A DNA stretch of 9,179 nt from Susulua sp964590995 (GTDB lineage Bacteria > Omnitrophota > Gorgyraeia > Duberdicusellales > 4484-171): contig CAZPYY010000039.1 of NCBI GenBank assembly GCA_964590995.1, positions 1 through 9,179 of the forward strand. Reading direction: 5' to 3'. Below are positions 6,589 through 9,179 of this stretch, piece after piece. The stretch's first letter is position 1. Each line of letters begins with the position of its first letter. Position numbers and translations under genes: made by a program. The notes below the pieces were generated by a model. It saw nothing but the letters and a program-made list of their open reading frames with translations, was not told where the DNA came from and did no database searches.

Positions 6589-7899
6589 ATGTACCGGATA
6601 AAGTATTTAAGCAATTTAACTAAGGAGATTGATGTTCCGCCAGATAAGTCTATATCTCACCGGGCAGCTATTATCTCATCCCTTTGCAAGGGTAAAACTT
6701 TAATAAAACCCTTCTTACATAGTGAAGACACCCTGGCAACTGTAGATTGTTTGGAAAAGCTGGGAGTAAAGACAGAGGAAAACGACAGCTCCTTTATTAT
6801 CGACGGTGCCGGAATGTACTTTCCCAGGAGCGATAAGGCCGACCTTTATGCTCACGAGTCTGGAACAACAATGCGAATACTTAGTGGTGTACTTGTTGCT
6901 CAGAAATTCCCCATTGAATTCAGGGCTGCTAAGTCTTTAAACAAAAGGCCTATGGATAGGATTGTTAACCCCTTAAGTCAAATGGGAGCAAAAATAGAAG
7001 GCAGGAAACAAGGCAATAGCCTTCTTGATGCCAAAGCAATTGTATCTGCACCTTTATCGATATCACCGAGTCAAAGAGGTATTAAAGGGGGGGAATTTAA
7101 TTTAGAAATTGCCAGCGCTCAAGTGAAATCAGCGATTATGCTAGCTTCACTCTATGCTGATTCCCAAACCATTATTCGTGAACCTTACAAATCTCGAGAC
7201 CACACTGAAAGGATGTTAAAGCTCTTCGGTGCTGGCATTGAGGTAGAGGGAAAAGAAGTTATCTGCAAGCCAACAGAAAAACTAATTTCGCCAAAAGAGC
7301 TCTATATTCCTTCTGACTTTTCTTCAGCAGCTTTTTTTATTGTTCTTGGCTTAATTTTGGAAAATACCGAGCTAACCATAAAGAATGTTAATATTAATTC
7401 TAGCCGTTGCGGGTTACTAAAAGTTTTAAAAGAGATGGGGGCTAATATAGAGACTACCAATGAGAGAGGCGGCTATGAGCCTTATGCTGATATTACGGCT
7501 AAAAGTTCCTATTTAAAAGGTACGGTGGTTGAGCCAGACCAAGTGCCTTCAATGATTGATGAGATACCAATACTCTGCGTAGCCGCTTCTTTCGCTAGCG
7601 GAAGAACTCTTATCCAGGGAATAAGCGAGTTAAAGGTAAAAGAAACCGATAGAATTAATTCAATCTCCAAAAACTTAACTAATGCTGGTGTAAAGGTAGA
7701 GGCAGGCAGCGATGATGAAGTGATGATTGAAGGCACGCGGGAGCATAAGCCCTCTCATTTTATGAGTTTCGGTGACCATCGTAGTGCCATGAGTGCTGTA
7801 ATTTTAGGAGCAGCAATTGGAAACAACTGTACCATTGATGATACCCAATGCATAAATAAATCTTTCCCTCAATTTATATCCTTGTTCGAATCTCTGTAG
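6589..7899 (+). CDS. aroA: 3-phosphoshikimate 1-carboxyvinyltransferase (EPSP synthase)
   Basis: Sixth step of the shikimate pathway: joins phosphoenolpyruvate and shikimate-3-phosphate to give EPSP, the chorismate precursor. PDKSISHR (18-25) supplies Lys20, Ser21 and Arg25. ESGTTMR (90-96) is the glycine loop; Glu takes the place of the commoner Asn, a variant known in other subfamilies. LNKRPMDR (117-124), SAQVKSA (176-182) and SRDHTERM (202-209) follow. Asp324 in DEIP, KETDR (351-355), GDHRSAM (395-401) and Lys424 complete the active site. At 436 aa it is slightly longer than E. coli AroA; the excess is partly a short insert around 158-168 (SISPSQRGIKGG). The gene stands apart from other aro genes and follows a structured leader, with no strong ribosome site. 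Confidence 0.96.
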   Translation: MYRIKYLSNLTKEIDVPPDKSISHRAAIISSLCKGKTLIKPFLHSEDTLATVDCLEKLGVKTEENDSSFIIDGAGMYFPRSDKADLYAHESGTTMRILSGVLVAQKFPIEFRAAKSLNKRPMDRIVNPLSQMGAKIEGRKQGNSLLDAKAIVSAPLSISPSQRGIKGGEFNLEIASAQVKSAIMLASLYADSQTIIREPYKSRDHTERMLKLFGAGIEVEGKEVICKPTEKLISPKELYIPSDFSSAAFFIVLGLILENTELTIKNVNINSSRCGLLKVLKEMGANIETTNERGGYEPYADITAKSSYLKGTVVEPDQVPSMIDEIPILCVAASFASGRTLIQGISELKVKETDRINSISKNLTNAGVKVEAGSDDEVMIEGTREHKPSHFMSFGDHRSAMSAVILGAAIGNNCTIDDTQCINKSFPQFISLFESL

Positions 7900-7911
7900 T
7901 AACTATTAACT

Positions 7912-8676
7912 ATGAGGATTGCTAAATTTCTCTATAAAAAAACTAGTAGCTGGGGGGTAGTGGAGGGAGAGAAAATAGTAATTTTAAAATCCCCGCCGTT
8001 TAAGGAGATAAAGCTCTCTTCAAGGAGAGTCCGGTTTAAAAAATGCAAACTTCTTGCTCCGGCCAGTGCCAGTAAAGTAATTCTTGTCGGTCTTAATTAC
8101 CGAGACCATGCGCAAGAATTAAAGATGAGAATTCCCAAAGAGCCAGTAGTATTTTTAAAACCACCGACTACTCTTATCGGGAATAAAGGTTTGATTCAAT
8201 ACCCCCGAGGCGTTAAGCGGCTGGATTATGAAGCTGAACTGGCATTAGTGATAAAAAGAAAAGCAAAAAACATCTCTAATAAGGATGCTAAAAAATATAT
8301 ACTCGGCTACACCTGCCTTAATGACGTAACTGCAAGAGATCTTCAGGCGAAAGACGGGCAGTGGACTCGGGCGAAATCATTTGATACCTTTTGTCCTCTC
8401 GGGCCTTGGATTGAAACAAAGATTTCTGCAGATAGATTAGCTATTCAACTGCATTTAAACAAAAAAATAAAGCAGGATTCATCGACAAAGCACTTTATCT
8501 TTTCAATCCCGCACCTAGTTTCTTTTGTTTCTCGAATAATGACCTTGTTTCCCGGCGATGTAATTTCAACCGGGACACCTCCGGGAGTAGGTAAAATGAA
8601 GATTGGCGATAAGGTTACGGTTGGGATTGAGGGAATCGGAAAATTAGAGAATAAAGTAGTGCGAGGCAGAGGATGA
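7912..8676 (+). CDS. Fumarylacetoacetate hydrolase (FAH)-family protein
   Basis: Member of the FAH superfamily of Mg2+-dependent hydrolases, decarboxylases and isomerases acting on 2-oxo acids and acylpyruvates. A short N-terminal domain (1-50) precedes the FAH core. LVGLNYRDHAQE (58-69) and VFLKPPTTLIG (80-90) are typical. The metal ligands are Glu107 and Glu109 in LDYEAELALVI, and Asp138 in CLNDVTARDLQ. KSFDTFCPLGPW (155-166) and STGTPPGVG (219-227) follow. The length of 254 aa fits the acylpyruvase/HpaG-like small members. There are no genes of aromatic catabolism nearby, so a housekeeping role such as acylpyruvate clearance or oxaloacetate tautomerase/decarboxylase activity is more likely than tyrosine breakdown; this is inference. 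The start is ATG at 7912, 12 bases after aroA. The stop overlaps the next gene by 4 bp (ATGA). Confidence 0.87.
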   Translation: MRIAKFLYKKTSSWGVVEGEKIVILKSPPFKEIKLSSRRVRFKKCKLLAPASASKVILVGLNYRDHAQELKMRIPKEPVVFLKPPTTLIGNKGLIQYPRGVKRLDYEAELALVIKRKAKNISNKDAKKYILGYTCLNDVTARDLQAKDGQWTRAKSFDTFCPLGPWIETKISADRLAIQLHLNKKIKQDSSTKHFIFSIPHLVSFVSRIMTLFPGDVISTGTPPGVGKMKIGDKVTVGIEGIGKLENKVVRGRG

Positions 8677-9089
8677 GGAGTCATACCGAACATCTAGTAT
8701 TAAATACTAAAAAGAGGGTCGAGTTTGTTAATCTTACTCCGAATGTCGAGAAGGTTTTGGCTAAGAGCGGTATCCAGGAGGGCCTATGCTTGGTAAATGC
8801 TATGCACATAACAGCCTCGGTCTTTATTAATGATGAAGAGAGAGGTTTAAAGGAAGATTTTAAAGATTGGTTAGAAGGTTTGGTTCCTGAAGATGTTAAT
8901 AAGTACAGACATAACCTGACCGGTGAAGATAATGGCTATGCTCATCTTAGGCGTACAATTATGGGCAGAGAAGTGGTAGTGGCAGTAACAAAGGGCAAAC
9001 TGGATTTTGGGCCTTGGGAACAGATTTTTTACGCTGAGTTCGATGGCCAGAGGCCTAAGCGTGTTTTAGTAAAGGTAATCGGAGAATAA
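8673..9089 (+). CDS. yjbQ: YjbQ family protein (UPF0047; reported thiamine phosphate synthase activity)
   Basis: Small single-domain protein (138 aa, normal length) of the widespread YjbQ/UPF0047 family, for which thiamine phosphate synthase activity has been reported in some members. The family blocks are clear: MHITASVFIND (44-54), YRHN (78-81), GEDNGYAHLRR (84-94), GKLDFGPWEQIFYAEFDG (108-125) and VLVKVIGE at the end. Most members have HTTAS at the first block; here the second position is Ile (HITAS, residue 46). The ATG at 8673 overlaps the preceding FAH gene by 4 bp, suggesting co-expression, and no other thiamine gene is in the window. The family's main physiological role is not settled, so the activity should be treated as provisional. 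Confidence 0.88.
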   Translation: MRSHTEHLVLNTKKRVEFVNLTPNVEKVLAKSGIQEGLCLVNAMHITASVFINDEERGLKEDFKDWLEGLVPEDVNKYRHNLTGEDNGYAHLRRTIMGREVVVAVTKGKLDFGPWEQIFYAEFDGQRPKRVLVKVIGE

Positions 9090-9179
9090 TCCTCTAATCC
9101 CAAGACTAGGTTAAGTTGGTTAAATTAACAAAGTAGTGCTAGAAAATTAGAAAAAAATATGGTATAATAAAGGTATAAG
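9090..9179 (+). promoter_or_regulatory. Promoter at the right edge, pointing out of the window
   Basis: No gene is present in these 90 bases. An exact TATAAT -10 box is at 9163-9168 with TGG directly before it (9160-9162), giving an extended -10. A -35 candidate TAGAAA (9140-9145, 4 of 6 to TTGACA) is 17 bases upstream. Upstream at 9119-9129 is the dyad GTTAA-A-TTAAC, following another GGTTAA (9109-9114), which could be an operator. The transcript would start near 9175, so the gene lies beyond the window. No rho-independent terminator for the yjbQ end is evident. Confidence 0.6.

Noticed and set aside
6856..6858. Glu in the EPSP synthase glycine loop as a damaged active site
   Set aside because: ESGT-type loops are known in other AroA subfamilies and all other catalytic residues are present.

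Overview
The window is a compact stretch of bacterial chromosome with all genes on the + strand. It has low to moderate GC, short intergenic gaps and several 1-16 bp overlaps. It holds nine complete protein genes and probably the last codons of a tenth at the left edge. The gene set is housekeeping: a bacterial-type IleS, a signal peptidase II, a DksA/TraR zinc-finger protein, an RluD-type pseudouridine synthase and EPSP synthase. There are no mobile elements, CRISPR arrays, rRNA or tRNA genes. The order ileS - dksA/traR-like - lspA - rluD-like - aroA suggests an uncultured Gram-negative-type lineage. Omnitrophota or another PVC-related phylum is my guess; it is inference from gene order and protein flavour and has not been tested by phylogeny.

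Layout. Bases 1-66 are an open frame ending two bases before the first complete gene and contain a perfect 9-bp inverted repeat. Bases 69-1825 carry an MTA phosphorylase-family gene and a PfkB-family sugar kinase joined by a GTGA overlap. Bases 1827-4607 are ileS, whose last codons lie in a GC-rich, repeat-like patch. Bases 4608-4732 are a 125-base gap with two perfect hairpins and a degenerate T-box-like motif. Bases 4733-6536 carry the DksA/TraR-like gene, lspA and an RluD-type synthase. A 14-bp perfect inverted repeat joins the dksA-like stop to the lspA start region. A 52-base gap with two tandem hairpins precedes aroA (6589-7899). A fumarylacetoacetate hydrolase-family gene (7912-8676) and a YjbQ-family gene (8673-9089) follow, joined by an ATGA overlap. 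The last 90 bases end in a good sigma-70-type promoter that points out of the window.

How it works together. The first two genes look like a purine/methylthioadenosine salvage pair. The ileS-to-rluD block serves translation, stress response and lipoprotein maturation. AroA makes the chorismate precursor EPSP. The last pair has only family-level assignments (FAH hydrolase/isomerase; YjbQ, linked to thiamine phosphate synthase activity). No rho-independent terminator with a U-tract is visible between the genes, so one long transcript is plausible, with possible control points at the RNA structures in the three gaps. I found no clear undescribed system; the most interesting parts are the ileS-dksA gap and the dksA-lspA junction hairpin.
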